Source: Paenibacillus sp. FSL R7-0273 (GTDB taxonomy: Bacteria; Bacillota; Bacilli; Paenibacillales; Paenibacillaceae). From it: DNA of 64,000 nucleotides. The DNA lies in assembly GCF_000758625.1 (NCBI RefSeq), contig NZ_CP009283.1, forward strand, positions 1,003,501-1,067,500. Reading direction: 5' to 3'. Below are positions 34,650 through 44,424 of this stretch, piece by piece (the stretch's first letter is position 1; every line of letters begins with the position of its first letter). The notes under the pieces are model-generated. The model did not search any database. It saw only the letters and a list, made by a program, of their open reading frames with translations, and was not told where the DNA came from. Made by a program: the position numbers and the translations under genes.

Positions 34650-35207
34650 GCTTTAGGCTTTTAAGCTTTTTGACTTTAAAGGTTGTGCGCTTGTGCGTTC
34701 TTATCTCTTTCTTGCATAGCGTAAAACTCTGACATAGCTATAGACCCGATTTTTAGCTCTTAGCTCTTAATCTCTGGACCTTAATCTTTGGCTCTTAATC
34801 TTCAGCTGCCGCCCAACCAAGCGGCAATTCCGGATCTTTAGCAGGGAGCCTTCCCTGTTGGGGGAGCATGCTTTGGATGCTTTTGGAATGCTTGGTGAGG
34901 CAAGCAAAGATTTTTACAACCAAATTTTATGAAATGGAACGGAGAGGAATTTTGGAGCTGGAGGAGCGAATGCGTCCGCCTTTGTCTTCGGATTTCTACC
35001 GCGGCCAGCGGTTCAAATCAGGAAATCCGAAGACAACAGCGGCCGGAAGCCCAAACATTCCTTGCAGTGACTCTCATAAAAGTGCAATCTCTAAAAATCT
35101 TGCGCAGCATAAAGAATTTCCGAGGAGCATCAAGATTTCGCTCCCAGAACAAGCTCCCAATAACAATCCGAAATTTTCGCGTCACACATACCAAGGAGGG
35201 GTTCCAC
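34650..35207. other. Large internal gap of the EPS locus
   Basis: 558 bp without a gene. 34666-34806 is built from degenerate TTAAG(C)TTT and TTAATCTNNGGNTC-like repeats. Then come hairpins TGCCGC/GCGGCA (34807-34826) and CAGGGA/TCCCTG (34843-34858), the 118-nt structured element (34945-35062) and a leader of about 145 bp before manC. A frame open from 34929 to manC is not supported by a ribosome site. Confidence 0.65.
34945..35062 (+). ncRNA. Structured 118-nt element, copy B (unnamed, covariation-supported)
   Basis: P1 AGGAAT-TTTGG/CCAAA-C-ATTCCT, P2 CCGC/GCGG, P3 TTGTCTTCGGATTTC/GAAATCCGAAGACAA (15 bp) and P4 ACCGC/GCGGT. Relative to copy A, three P3 pairs and one P2 pair changed on both sides, and P4 differs completely in sequence but still pairs. 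It lies 145 bp before the manC start. Function unknown. Confidence 0.7.
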
Positions 35208-36581
35208 ATGAAACTAGTACTTCTATCAGGCGGCTCAGGTAAACGGCTCTGGCCATTGTCCAATGACTCACGCTCCAAGCAATTTCTGAAGGTACTGGAA
35301 AGCCCGGCAGGTGAACCGGAATCCATGGTTCAGCGGGTCTGGAGACAGCTGGAGGAAGCTGGGATGACGGGCTCCTCCTATCTGGCTACGGGCCGCAGCC
35401 AGGTGGAATCGATCCAGAGCCAGCTCGGCAGCCATGTGCCGATTATTGTGGAGCCCGAGCGCCGCGATACATTCCCGGCTATTGCGCTTACAGCAGCCTA
35501 CCTGTATTCTATCGCCGGTGTTTCTCCGGCGGAGACAGTAGCCATCCTGCCTGTCGATCCTTATGTGGAGGCTTCCTTCTTCGACACCGTTGTCCGGCTG
35601 GAGCAGACGATGGAGGAGAGCGGCGCAAATCTGGCGCTGATGGGCGTAGTGCCTGAGCATGCGTCAGAGAAATACGGATATATTATTCCTACCAGTGCAG
35701 CGCCAGGGGAAGGCGGCTACCTGCAGGTAAGCCACTTCCAGGAAAAGCCTGACCGGGTGCAGGCGGAAGGACTAATCAGCAAAGGGGCCCTTTGGAACTG
35801 CGGCGTATTCGCTTTCCGCCTCGGTTATCTGCTTGATATCCTGCAGAGCAAGGGCCTGCCGCTGAATTATGAGGAGCTGCAGAAGCAGTATAAGCTGCTG
35901 GCATCCATCAGCTTTGATTATGAAGTGGTGGAAAAAGAGGAGAAAATCGTTGTACAGCCATACGCCGGCTTCTGGAAGGATCTTGGCACATGGAATACGC
36001 TGACTGAGGAGATGAGCAGCAATCTGGTCGGCAAAGGGGTAGTAACCTCTGATTCCGAGCGGACCTGCCTGATCAATGAGCTGGACATTCCGATTACAGT
36101 AATCGGGGCCAAGGACCTGATCATCGCCGCCAGCCCCGACGGAATTCTCGTCACTCATAAAGCGGAAAGCCCGCGCATCAAGGAAGTACTGAAGTCTCAC
36201 GAGCAAAGACCGATGTACGAGGAACGCCGCTGGGGCCATTACAAGGTTATCGACTATGTGAAGTATGATGAGGGAAATGAAGTGCTGACGAAGCGGATTT
36301 TTATCGAGCAGGGTAAAAATATCAGCTATCAGCTGCACCACAAGCGCAGTGAAATCTGGACCTTTGTCAGCGGGGAAGCAAGCATTGTCATCAATGAAAA
36401 AATGCATACGGTAAAAGCGGGCGATGTTGTCCGTATCCCTGAAGGCACTAAGCATGCCATCCTGGCACTGACAGATGTGGAGTTTATAGAGGTGCAGAGC
36501 GGCTCGGAGCTGGTGGAGGAGGATAACATCCGGATTACGCTGGACTGGGAGGACATTGAATTGCATCAGTTTATTTCATAG
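35208..36581 (+). CDS. manC: Mannose-1-phosphate guanylyltransferase / mannose-6-phosphate isomerase (type II, bifunctional)
   Basis: Makes GDP-mannose for the EPS. 457 residues: the N-terminal nucleotidyltransferase has LSGGSGKRLWPLSNDSRSKQ and the FQEKPDR motif, and the C-terminal cupin (about 345-450) with YQLHHKRSEIWTFVSGEA and PEGTKHAI is the isomerase half. The start at ATG 35208 follows AAGGAGGGG. It is separated from ugd by 558 bp that includes the structured element, so it may have its own transcript control. No GDP-mannose dehydratase is present in the window. Confidence 0.93.
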   Translation: MKLVLLSGGSGKRLWPLSNDSRSKQFLKVLESPAGEPESMVQRVWRQLEEAGMTGSSYLATGRSQVESIQSQLGSHVPIIVEPERRDTFPAIALTAAYLYSIAGVSPAETVAILPVDPYVEASFFDTVVRLEQTMEESGANLALMGVVPEHASEKYGYIIPTSAAPGEGGYLQVSHFQEKPDRVQAEGLISKGALWNCGVFAFRLGYLLDILQSKGLPLNYEELQKQYKLLASISFDYEVVEKEEKIVVQPYAGFWKDLGTWNTLTEEMSSNLVGKGVVTSDSERTCLINELDIPITVIGAKDLIIAASPDGILVTHKAESPRIKEVLKSHEQRPMYEERRWGHYKVIDYVKYDEGNEVLTKRIFIEQGKNISYQLHHKRSEIWTFVSGEASIVINEKMHTVKAGDVVRIPEGTKHAILALTDVEFIEVQSGSELVEEDNIRITLDWEDIELHQFIS

Positions 36582-36713
36582 GTCTAATTAATCTATTTAA
36601 CCAATTGTGAAAAGTGTGAAACGGGTATTTGGAACTATTTATTAAGAGTTCTTCATTTTTGCTATAAACCTACAACTTCATAGAGTCGATACTTACGGTA
36701 AGAGGGATAACAC

Positions 36714-36804
36714 CTTCCAAAACGACAAAGGCAAACCTAATCGAAAGATAGGGACGCAAAGCTATAGGGCCTCTCCCAAGTGGCAGCCTGGCTACCGAAA
36801 GGAA
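36714..36804 (+). promoter_or_regulatory. Cyclic di-GMP-I (GEMM) riboswitch
   Basis: Contains the conserved aptamer elements in order: AAAGGCAAACC, a GAAA tetraloop hairpin, GGGACGCAAAGC, a GGGCCT stem, and GGCAGCC-TGGCTACCGAAAGG. P1 pairs CTTCC (36714-36718) with GGAAG (36800-36804). The GGAAG strand is also the Shine-Dalgarno of the gene starting at 36810, so ligand-stabilised P1 should hide the ribosome site (an OFF switch); this last step is inference. Confidence 0.88.
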
Positions 36805-36809
36805 GATAA

Positions 36810-39701
36810 ATGTTGAAAGCTTACCGTAAGTCTCGTCTGTTGTCTGCCGTATTGTCCGTGGCCGTTTTATTGTCCGCTGTACCTATAGGATTAGGCGTTG
36901 CACCGTCAAATGTGCAAGCAGCTTCCGTGACCGGAGCACCAGTGAATGACAATGCTTCAGCAGAGGCGGTTAAGCTGCTGGACAAAATGTACGCAATCTC
37001 CGGAAAAGGGATTATTACAGGACAGCATGACTATTTCGAAAGTCCGGATGAGCTCAGCAACAAGCTGAAGGCCACAAGCGGACAGTATGCCGCACTGCAC
37101 GGCTATGAGCTTGGAGCGATCGGCGGGCAATCAGAGAGTGGAGTAGCTGCACAGCGTAAGAACATTGTATGGAGCGCTACGAACTGGCACAAAACCGGCG
37201 GGATCGTAGCAATGACCTTTCACCAGAATCTGCCAGGCACCAAATACGAGTGGGGTAATGTGCAGAAGAATATCACTCAGGCAGAATTCAATAAATATGT
37301 AACCCCCGGCACGACTGAATATAATGCCCTGATTGCAGACCTTGACAAAGTAGCCGTTTCTCTCAAAAGCTTGCGTGATGCAGGGGTTCCGATTCTCTGG
37401 AGACCTTATCATGAAATGAACGGCGGCTGGTTCTGGTGGGGCAAGAAAAATAATTTTGCTCAATTGTGGAATATCATGTATGACCGTTTCGTCAACGTTC
37501 ATCAATTAAACAATCTGCTGTGGGTGTGGAATCCGAATGCTCCCAACTCCAATTCTGATCCCTATGAGCTGACTTATCCGGGTGCGGATAAAGTGGATGT
37601 GCTTGCAGTAGATATATATAATAACGATTATCTGAACAAATATTACGACAGTCTTCTTAGCCTGGCCGCCGGTAAACCGATTGGTATTGGTGAAAACGGT
37701 GAAATGCCGAGCATTGCCAAGCTGAAGCTTTCCCAGCAGAATTATGTATTTATGATGAACTGGGGAAAAATGCTGTATGAAAACAACAGTACGGATACGA
37801 TCAAAAATTTTATGAATGACAGCTATACCCTGACCCGTGACCAGTATAAGGTATGGGCCGCACCGACAGCGACACCTACACCGACAGTGAAGCCGACGGC
37901 TACACCAATGCCTACACCGACAGCTACACCGGTACCGACAGTGCAACCAACAGCTACGCCGGCACCGATAGTGCAGCCGCCGGCAATTCCGGTACCTGCT
38001 CCGGATTCAGCAGTGCAGGAGCCGGCAGTTAACGGGCTCAAAGGTGAGTATTATAAGAATATGACGCTTACCGGTACTCCGGCGCTCGTGCGCAATGATG
38101 CACAGATTAATTACAGCTGGCGCCAGGGTTCCCCGGATCCTGTAATTCCGGTAGACAGCTTTTCCATCCGCTGGACCGGCCAGATCAAACCGGCCTATAG
38201 CGAAACCTACCAGTTTTATACCAACTCGGATGATGGCATCCGTGTCTGGGTTAACGGGACAGCAGTCATCGACAGCTGGATGAAGCAAAGCGGTACCGAG
38301 AGAACCGGAAGCATTGCCCTGAAGGCGGGACAGCTGTATGACATCAAGTTGGAATACTACGAGAATGCCGGCGATGCCAGTGTTCGTCTAATGTGGCAAA
38401 GTGCAAGCCAGCCGAAGGTTGTTGTTCCTGCAAGTGCATTGTTTGTAAAGAGTGCGGCTGTCAGCCAGCCGGCAGCGGCCGCACCAGCACCGGCAGCAAC
38501 GCCTGCACCAACACCGGTACCAACACCAACACCAACACCAACACCAACACCAACACCAACACCAGTACCAACAGCAACGCCTGCACCGACCCCGGTTTCT
38601 GTACCTACAGAAGCTCCGGTACAGGCTGCCAAGCCGGGCCTGACTGAGGATTCAGCATTGCAGGAGCCTGCAGTGAACGGACTAACCGGAGAATATTTCA
38701 AGAATATGACGCTGTCCGGCACTCCGGTGCTTGTACGTAATGATGCACAGCTGAACTTCAGCTGGCGGCAGGGCTCTCCTGATCCTGTAGTTCCGGTTGA
38801 CGGCTTTTCGGTCCGCTGGAGCGGTCTGATCAAGCCGGCCTACAGTGAAACTTATCAGATTGTTACAAATTCCGATGACGGCATCCGTGTCTGGGTTAAC
38901 GGTACATCAGTGATTGACAGCTGGGTGAAGCAGAGCGGCACTGAGCGTACCGGCAGCATTGCCCTGCAGGCAGGACAGCAGTATGACATTAAAGTGGAAT
39001 ACTATGAAAATGCCGGTGATGCCAGCGCCCGCCTGATGTGGCAGAGCCCGAGCCAGCCGAAGGTTGTTGTTCCTGCAAGTGCGTTGTTTGTGAAGAACGC
39101 AGCTGCAAGCCAGCCGGCAGCGCCGGCACCAACACCAGTACCAACAGCAACACCAACAGCGGCACCGACGCCAACAGCAACGCCAGCACCAACACCAACA
39201 GTAGTACCAACACCAGCACCAACACCAGCACCAACACCAGTACCAACAGCAACGCCAGCACCCGCAGTTAACGGGCTGCAGGCTGAATACTTCAATAATA
39301 TTCAGCTGAGCGGTACTCCGGCACTGGTGAGAACGGATGCTGTACTCGATTTCAACTGGCGTCAGGGTACACCGGATGAAGCAATCGGCATTGATTTCTT
39401 CTCCGTCCGCTGGAGCGGAAAGATTAAGCCGCTGTACAGTGAAACCTACAATATTTACACCACATCAGATGACGGCATCCGCGTCTGGGTTGATGGCAAC
39501 ATGATCATCGACAGCTGGGTGAAGCAGAGCGGAACCGAACGCGTAGGAAGCATCAGCCTGCAAGCCGGGCAATTATATGATATTAAAGTGGAATATTATG
39601 AAAACCAGGGGGATGCTAAGGCCAAGCTGATGTGGGAGAGTGCCAGCCAGAGTAAGTCGGCTGTTCCTGCAAGTGCCTTATTCCTGCCTTCCGCTTCCTG
39701 A
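36810..39701 (+). CDS. Secreted GH26 endo-mannanase-like hydrolase with three PA14 domains
   Basis: 963 residues. A signal peptide ends near NVQAAS (about residue 37). The GH26 domain (about 45-345) has acid/base Glu202 in [11 protein letters not shown] and candidate nucleophile Glu295 in GIGENGE. Three PA14 domains follow (about 402-547, 616-761, 818-960), each with GEYY/GEYF or [21 protein letters not shown] and KVEYYEN motifs. They are joined by Thr-Pro linkers encoded by six-base repeats. The likely role is cutting a mannose-containing polysaccharide, probably the EPS made next door, with PA14 modules binding it. Translation is probably controlled by the c-di-GMP riboswitch just upstream. 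Confidence 0.92.
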   Translation: MLKAYRKSRLLSAVLSVAVLLSAVPIGLGVAPSNVQAASVTGAPVNDNASAEAVKLLDKMYAISGKGIITGQHDYFESPDELSNKLKATSGQYAALHGYELGAIGGQSESGVAAQRKNIVWSATNWHKTGGIVAMTFHQNLPGTKYEWGNVQKNITQAEFNKYVTPGTTEYNALIADLDKVAVSLKSLRDAGVPILWRPYHEMNGGWFWWGKKNNFAQLWNIMYDRFVNVHQLNNLLWVWNPNAPNSNSDPYELTYPGADKVDVLAVDIYNNDYLNKYYDSLLSLAAGKPIGIGENGEMPSIAKLKLSQQNYVFMMNWGKMLYENNSTDTIKNFMNDSYTLTRDQYKVWAAPTATPTPTVKPTATPMPTPTATPVPTVQPTATPAPIVQPPAIPVPAPDSAVQEPAVNGLKGEYYKNMTLTGTPALVRNDAQINYSWRQGSPDPVIPVDSFSIRWTGQIKPAYSETYQFYTNSDDGIRVWVNGTAVIDSWMKQSGTERTGSIALKAGQLYDIKLEYYENAGDASVRLMWQSASQPKVVVPASALFVKSAAVSQPAAAAPAPAATPAPTPVPTPTPTPTPTPTPTPVPTATPAPTPVSVPTEAPVQAAKPGLTEDSALQEPAVNGLTGEYFKNMTLSGTPVLVRNDAQLNFSWRQGSPDPVVPVDGFSVRWSGLIKPAYSETYQIVTNSDDGIRVWVNGTSVIDSWVKQSGTERTGSIALQAGQQYDIKVEYYENAGDASARLMWQSPSQPKVVVPASALFVKNAAASQPAAPAPTPVPTATPTAAPTPTATPAPTPTVVPTPAPTPAPTPVPTATPAPAVNGLQAEYFNNIQLSGTPALVRTDAVLDFNWRQGTPDEAIGIDFFSVRWSGKIKPLYSETYNIYTTSDDGIRVWVDGNMIIDSWVKQSGTERVGSISLQAGQLYDIKVEYYENQGDAKAKLMWESASQSKSAVPASALFLPSAS
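38514..38575 (+). repeat. Hexanucleotide microsatellite coding for Thr-Pro linker
   Basis: About eight near-perfect ACCAAC-type units encode alternating Thr and Pro between PA14 domains 1 and 2. Six-base slippage would change linker length without shifting the frame. Confidence 0.85.
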
Positions 39702-39916
39702 TCAGGCAACATAACGTGTTCAACTGAATTCACCGCCGTCACTGATGCTGGTAAAGCCGTTACAATACTACATCCTCAAAGACCACCTTATGGGCCCTGC
39801 TTACCGGCAGGGCTACTAGGCTATAGTCCTCATCCGGATGCTACTTTAGGATGCTTCTGCCAAGGAAGCTGTCCCGTGCACCTGTGCGGCTATGCGGTTG
39901 GAGAAAGGAGATAACA
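39702..39916. other. Intergenic region between the two GH26 genes
   Basis: Holds a GCCCTGC/GCAGGGC hairpin (39794-39813) and CATCCGGATG, but none of the c-di-GMP aptamer signatures. No T-run terminator is visible. Possibly a structured leader. Confidence 0.4.
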
Positions 39917-41434
39917 TTGAACACTTACCGCAAGTACCGGCTGTATACTACTATTCTGCCTATTATCTTTATCCTTTCTTTGCTGCCCTGGTCCGAGGTG
40001 CGCAGTCTTCCGGTTGTCCATACCCCGGTTGCCCCGGCAGCAGATATTACTCCCATTAATCCCAAAGCTTCCCGTGAAGCGGAGGAACTGCTGGATTATC
40101 TCATCGGCCTGAGCGGCAACGGTCTGATCTCCGGGCAGCATGATTATCTGGAGAGCCCAGATGAGTTCAATGAGAAGCTGAAGAAAATCAGCGGAGAATC
40201 CGCCGTGCTGCATGGCTATGAGCTCGGGGCGATCGGTAATCAGAAGAAATCCCTTATAGCCCAGCAGCGCCAGTGGGTTACGGACAGTGCAATCCGCTGG
40301 CATGAAGGCGGAGGCATTGTAGCCATGACCTTCCATCAGAATCTGCCCGGAACTTCCGATGAATGGAAAAACGTGCATATGGGGCTCAGCCAGGAGAAAT
40401 TTGATGCTTATGTAACTCCAGGCACGGCGCAATATAAGAAGCTGATTGCTGATATCGACGAAATTGCCGTCTATCTGGAGCAGCTGCAGGATGCCGGAGT
40501 TCCAGTGCTGTGGCGGCCCTATCATGAAATGAACGGGGGCTGGTTCTGGTGGGGGCAGAAGGATAATTTTGCCGAGCTCTGGGACATTATGTACAACCGT
40601 CTAACCCTCACGCACGGGCTGAACAATTTACTGTGGGTATGGAATCCCAACGCGCCTAATGATTCCTCTGACGCCTATGATCCTTATTTTCCCGGCATAG
40701 ATAAAGTGGATGTTCTGGCCGCAGATATTTACAACGACGATTTCAAGCAATCCTACTATGACAAGCTGCTGAAGCTGGCGGAAGGGAAGCCGATTGGAAT
40801 CGGAGAGAGCGGAGAGCTTCCAGACCCTGTAACATTGTCTCAAACCCAAAGTAAATGGGTATATACGATGACATGGGGGAAAATGCTGACGGAGAACAAT
40901 AATCTCCAGGAAATTACCAGCTTTATGAACAACAAATACATTGTTTCCAGGAATGATTATATTGTTGATCTGGCCAGCAAGGTGACGACACCGGCAGCGA
41001 AGCAGACCAAAGGCTTAAGAGCGCAGTATTTCAATAATAAGGATCTATCCGGCGGTGCCGAGCTTATCCGCAATGACAGCAGGATCGATTTCAACTGGCA
41101 TCAGAATTCCCCTGCAGTCGGAATTAACAAGGACCTTTTTTCAGTCCGCTGGACCGGAACCATCAAGCCTTTGTACAGTGAAAAATACACCTTTATCTCC
41201 TCCTCGGATGATGGCGTCCGCGTCTGGATCGGAGGCAGGCTGATCATCGACAGCTGGAAGAAGCAGAGCGGTGACAGCCGGGAGGGCAGCATTCTGCTGA
41301 CAGCAGGAACCCCTTATGACATCAAAGTAGAGTATTATGAGGACCACGGTAATGCAAGCATCGGTTTGCAATGGAAGAGCGCCAGCCAGAAGCAGGGGGT
41401 TATTCCCCAGAGCGCATTGACTCCTCCGAAGTAA
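39917..41434 (+). CDS. Secreted GH26 hydrolase with one PA14 domain
   Basis: 505-residue paralogue of the preceding enzyme. It begins at TTG 39917 (AAAGGAG 7 bp upstream), giving MNTYRKYRLYTTIL and a signal sequence; the longer frame lacks a site. The GH26 domain (about 50-355) has acid/base Glu204 in [11 protein letters not shown] and candidate nucleophile Glu297 in GIGESGE. A single PA14 domain (about 360-500) has SDDGVRVWIGG. It probably acts on the same mannose-containing polymer. The next gene starts 31 bp on, so the two are likely cotranscribed. Confidence 0.9.
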   Translation: MNTYRKYRLYTTILPIIFILSLLPWSEVRSLPVVHTPVAPAADITPINPKASREAEELLDYLIGLSGNGLISGQHDYLESPDEFNEKLKKISGESAVLHGYELGAIGNQKKSLIAQQRQWVTDSAIRWHEGGGIVAMTFHQNLPGTSDEWKNVHMGLSQEKFDAYVTPGTAQYKKLIADIDEIAVYLEQLQDAGVPVLWRPYHEMNGGWFWWGQKDNFAELWDIMYNRLTLTHGLNNLLWVWNPNAPNDSSDAYDPYFPGIDKVDVLAADIYNDDFKQSYYDKLLKLAEGKPIGIGESGELPDPVTLSQTQSKWVYTMTWGKMLTENNNLQEITSFMNNKYIVSRNDYIVDLASKVTTPAAKQTKGLRAQYFNNKDLSGGAELIRNDSRIDFNWHQNSPAVGINKDLFSVRWTGTIKPLYSEKYTFISSSDDGVRVWIGGRLIIDSWKKQSGDSREGSILLTAGTPYDIKVEYYEDHGNASIGLQWKSASQKQGVIPQSALTPPK

Positions 41435-41465
41435 GCTAATCCCGGAAGAAAGCGAGGACAAGGGA

Positions 41466-44156
41466 ATGAGGACCAGAAATAAGAAGAAAAAAACCATTAA
41501 ACCTCTTCATCTACTGCTTAAATTCGCAGCCTTAGCTGTCTTGTTTCTAGTGTCTGTTTCTGTCTTCGGAGAGGACGGTACCAAGCAGGGCGAGGTAGAA
41601 GTAGATATGACCAAGCTGTCATCAGCAAGTGATGCAGGACCTGAACTGCCTGAGGGTTCTGTGCTGTGGCAGCTGGGCCGTCAGGATGGCTCGTCAGCGG
41701 AATTCGCGGCAGCCGGCTCTGCAGGTGTCCAGGCCGCTTACACTGTTTCTTCCTCTTCTGCCAAGTCGGCCACGAATCTCCAGAGCGTGCCTTCGGGACT
41801 TAGGGGAGATACCAATCCTGAGCTGAGCATTACGTATAATCTGAATAAGATCCCGGAGAACGGGGTCTTATTTCGCGTAAGCATTATCGACGCCTACAAA
41901 TCGGTCCCGCAAATGAGTGTTTTCTCCAACCGCCAGCTGTCCGGCATTATCCAGATTGCAGGAGTAGCCGGCACAGACAGCGAGTACAGCTTCCGCAAAG
42001 CCTATGAGCTCTATATTCCAAAAGAGCAGCTGGTGGAAGGCAGCAATGAGCTGAAGCTGCAGGCAACACGCGGTATTTATTCATCCAAGACGGAGGATAA
42101 ATACAACTGGTGGACCTGGGATGCGCTTAGCCTGGAATCCTTAAATACTCCGATTCAGGAGCCGATTCACGGCAGCTACACACTGACCGGCACGATGGTC
42201 AACAATAAACAGTTTTATTTTGATGAAGGAGCCGTCAGTCATCTTCCTTATATTATGAAATGGCTCGGCGTGGCCTACAGCGGCAATATTATGCGCACCA
42301 GCTGTGCCAGCGACGTCGGCCGTTCCTGCTCTAACATGGGAGATTACTACAAGGTGCTTAAGGATTACAATATGCAGTCGGTAGCCTTGTACCTGTATAC
42401 GGGGGATATCAAGCTGAATGCCGACGGCTCGCTGCCGGCGGATGCCGAGAAGAAGCTTACGGATTACTTTGAGCAATACAGCCCTTACTTCCAATATTAT
42501 GAGGTGGATAACGAGCCGGGGCTGTTTAACCGTTCCAAAGCGGTCAATCTGGCCGTTGCCGACTGGCTGAATACAAAGGGCAAGACCATTGCCCCGCACC
42601 TGCAGACTGTGGCGCCCGGCTGGGCCTACTGGCCGGAGTACAGCACAGATTCCTGCGGCAATCAGAAGGGAACGCTCAAGCAGTGCGGCGATCCCGACGG
42701 CTGGGAGCGTGATCCCGCCCAGCGTAACGAATTGGAAGAGGTTACGGATTTGACCAACGGGCACTCCTATGGGGAATCCTATATTTTTAGCGACGGGGGC
42801 AGCTTCACCGAAAATCTTAAAACCTTCGGCGGAGCGGCAGACGGACTGAGCAAGCAAATGCTGACCACTGAGTTCGGCACTTCGGACTCGCATACCGATG
42901 CTCACCAGTATGGCGCTTCCGAGCCGACGGCAGCAGTGTTTGACCGGATCATGCGCGCCCATATCGGCTATGCGGATATGTTTGTGCAGCATGCCGCCTT
43001 TTTCAAAAATTTCAGCCTGTTCAAATATGGCTTCAATCTGGAAGAGCATGATCCGGCCAAGACGGAAATCTACTATACGAAGGAAAATGAGGAATCCCGG
43101 GTCAGCATCATGCGCAGATTGAGCCTTGCTTATGCCACACACGGAGCACCTTTGACCTATCAGATTAGCAACAAGGATCAGCTGGCCGACAAGCTGGTGT
43201 ATGTCCGGGCTGTAGATACCTCTGCACTTGCGCCTCTGGCCGGTACCGGGGCTACTTCCAACAAGGTGCTGGTCAATTTCGTCAACTTTGAGGATACGGA
43301 GCAGACGGTAACGGTGAAGGTTACTATGCCGGAAAAAACAGTCTACGAAGGCGAGCGTTACGGCAATGGGGATACCTATGAGACAGCACGCAGTTATGTA
43401 TCCGGTAAAAATGCGGCGCCTGAGCTTGAGTTCACAGAGACGCTGGCACCGGGAGAGGCGGTCCAGTATATTCTGGAGCCCTCTTCCGAGGTAGCGGATG
43501 CAGCACCTCAGGGCTTCAAGGCGGCAGCGGTCAAGGGGCTGTCCATGAAGCTAAGCTGGCTGGAGGCTCCCGGGGCAAGCTATGAAGTGCTCCGGGCCGA
43601 CGGCTCCGGCGGGGATATGAAGGTTATAGCAACGAATGTGCAGAGCACCGGCTATACAGACAGTAAGTTGCAGGAAGGCACGCTTTATACTTATGCAGTA
43701 AGGGTTACCGGATCGCGTCTTCAGTCGGACACCGCGCAGATTACGGCTACAGGCCTGGTGCCGCTGGACCGTTCTGAATGGAAGGTCTCTTCCAACGTCA
43801 GCACCAGCGTATCCAATCCTGGAGGTGCCATTGACGGAGACCGGCGTACACGCTGGGATACCGGCAAGCATCAGGCATCAGGGGAATATTTTCAGATTGA
43901 TCTCGGCAAAGCCCATACGGTTGAGGCTGTAGAGCTCGATTATACCTTATCCTCCTATGATTATCCCCGCGGCTATGAGCTATACGTTTCAGATGATGCA
44001 AAGAACTGGAAACGGGCGGCCAGCGGTAAAGGCCAGCTCAGCATGACCCGGATCAGCTTTCCTCAATTAAAGACGCGTTATATCAAAATTCTGCAGACAG
44101 GAGCCGGGGGGAATTACTGGTCCATTCAGGAACTGCAGGTATACTCAAGAGAATAG
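41466..44156 (+). CDS. Multidomain secreted glycoside hydrolase-like protein with discoidin domain
   Basis: 896 residues. A signal/anchor segment (about 15-36) leads into a beta domain (about 60-230) with VLWQLGRQDGSSAEF, resembling the carbohydrate-binding part of rhamnogalacturonan lyases. A TIM-barrel-like region (about 235-560) follows, with YYEVDNEPGLF and LTTEFGTSD that look like acid/base and nucleophile Glu of a clan A glycosidase. Then come a beta region, a fibronectin-III-like domain (about 675-760) and a C-terminal F5/8 type C (CBM32-like) domain (about 765-895). The exact GH family is not assigned. It follows the GH26 gene closely and probably helps degrade the EPS. Confidence 0.75.
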   Translation: MRTRNKKKKTIKPLHLLLKFAALAVLFLVSVSVFGEDGTKQGEVEVDMTKLSSASDAGPELPEGSVLWQLGRQDGSSAEFAAAGSAGVQAAYTVSSSSAKSATNLQSVPSGLRGDTNPELSITYNLNKIPENGVLFRVSIIDAYKSVPQMSVFSNRQLSGIIQIAGVAGTDSEYSFRKAYELYIPKEQLVEGSNELKLQATRGIYSSKTEDKYNWWTWDALSLESLNTPIQEPIHGSYTLTGTMVNNKQFYFDEGAVSHLPYIMKWLGVAYSGNIMRTSCASDVGRSCSNMGDYYKVLKDYNMQSVALYLYTGDIKLNADGSLPADAEKKLTDYFEQYSPYFQYYEVDNEPGLFNRSKAVNLAVADWLNTKGKTIAPHLQTVAPGWAYWPEYSTDSCGNQKGTLKQCGDPDGWERDPAQRNELEEVTDLTNGHSYGESYIFSDGGSFTENLKTFGGAADGLSKQMLTTEFGTSDSHTDAHQYGASEPTAAVFDRIMRAHIGYADMFVQHAAFFKNFSLFKYGFNLEEHDPAKTEIYYTKENEESRVSIMRRLSLAYATHGAPLTYQISNKDQLADKLVYVRAVDTSALAPLAGTGATSNKVLVNFVNFEDTEQTVTVKVTMPEKTVYEGERYGNGDTYETARSYVSGKNAAPELEFTETLAPGEAVQYILEPSSEVADAAPQGFKAAAVKGLSMKLSWLEAPGASYEVLRADGSGGDMKVIATNVQSTGYTDSKLQEGTLYTYAVRVTGSRLQSDTAQITATGLVPLDRSEWKVSSNVSTSVSNPGGAIDGDRRTRWDTGKHQASGEYFQIDLGKAHTVEAVELDYTLSSYDYPRGYELYVSDDAKNWKRAASGKGQLSMTRISFPQLKTRYIKILQTGAGGNYWSIQELQVYSRE

Positions 44157-44192
44157 GGTACAGGAGGCAGCTTTCTGCATTCCTGTGAAGGG

Positions 44193-44219
44193 ACCCCGCC
44201 GCTGCCGGCAGGGTTTTTT
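44193..44219 (+). terminator. Intrinsic terminator of the hydrolase cluster
   Basis: ACCCCGCCG pairs with CGGCAGGGT (one mismatch), followed by TTTTT. Confidence 0.8.
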
Positions 44220-44386
44220 GCTGTGCATAGGAAGGCGGGATTTGCACATTCTACATTTGTGTCAGATTTTATCCCGCTGCCAGGTGATTTATGTCAATAT
44301 GGCTATGATTTGCTGATTGTGATACAAATAACAGGCTTCTCATAACAGGTATGCTAGAATTTGCAGCAGCAAAAACGTAAAGCACC

Positions 44387-44416
44387 TTGCAAAACAGCAT
44401 ATCTTTGTGTTATATT
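44387..44416 (+). promoter_or_regulatory. SigA-type promoter of dps
   Basis: TTGCAA (44387-44392) and TATATT (44411-44416) with an 18-bp spacer. The dyad box that follows overlaps the expected start point. Confidence 0.6.
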
Positions 44417-44424
44417 GTATATAG

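Noticed and set aside
34929..35207. N-terminal extension of manC
   Set aside because: The frame is open, but it crosses the structured element, has no ribosome site, and the family start MKLVLLSGG follows a strong AAGGAGGGG at 35208.
39702..39916. Second c-di-GMP riboswitch before the second GH26 gene
   Set aside because: The diagnostic GGCAAACC, GACGCAAAGC and late GGCTACCG-type elements are not present; only simple hairpins are seen.
42141..43142. 333-codon minus-strand frame
   Set aside because: Lies wholly inside the well-supported 896-aa secreted protein and resembles no family.
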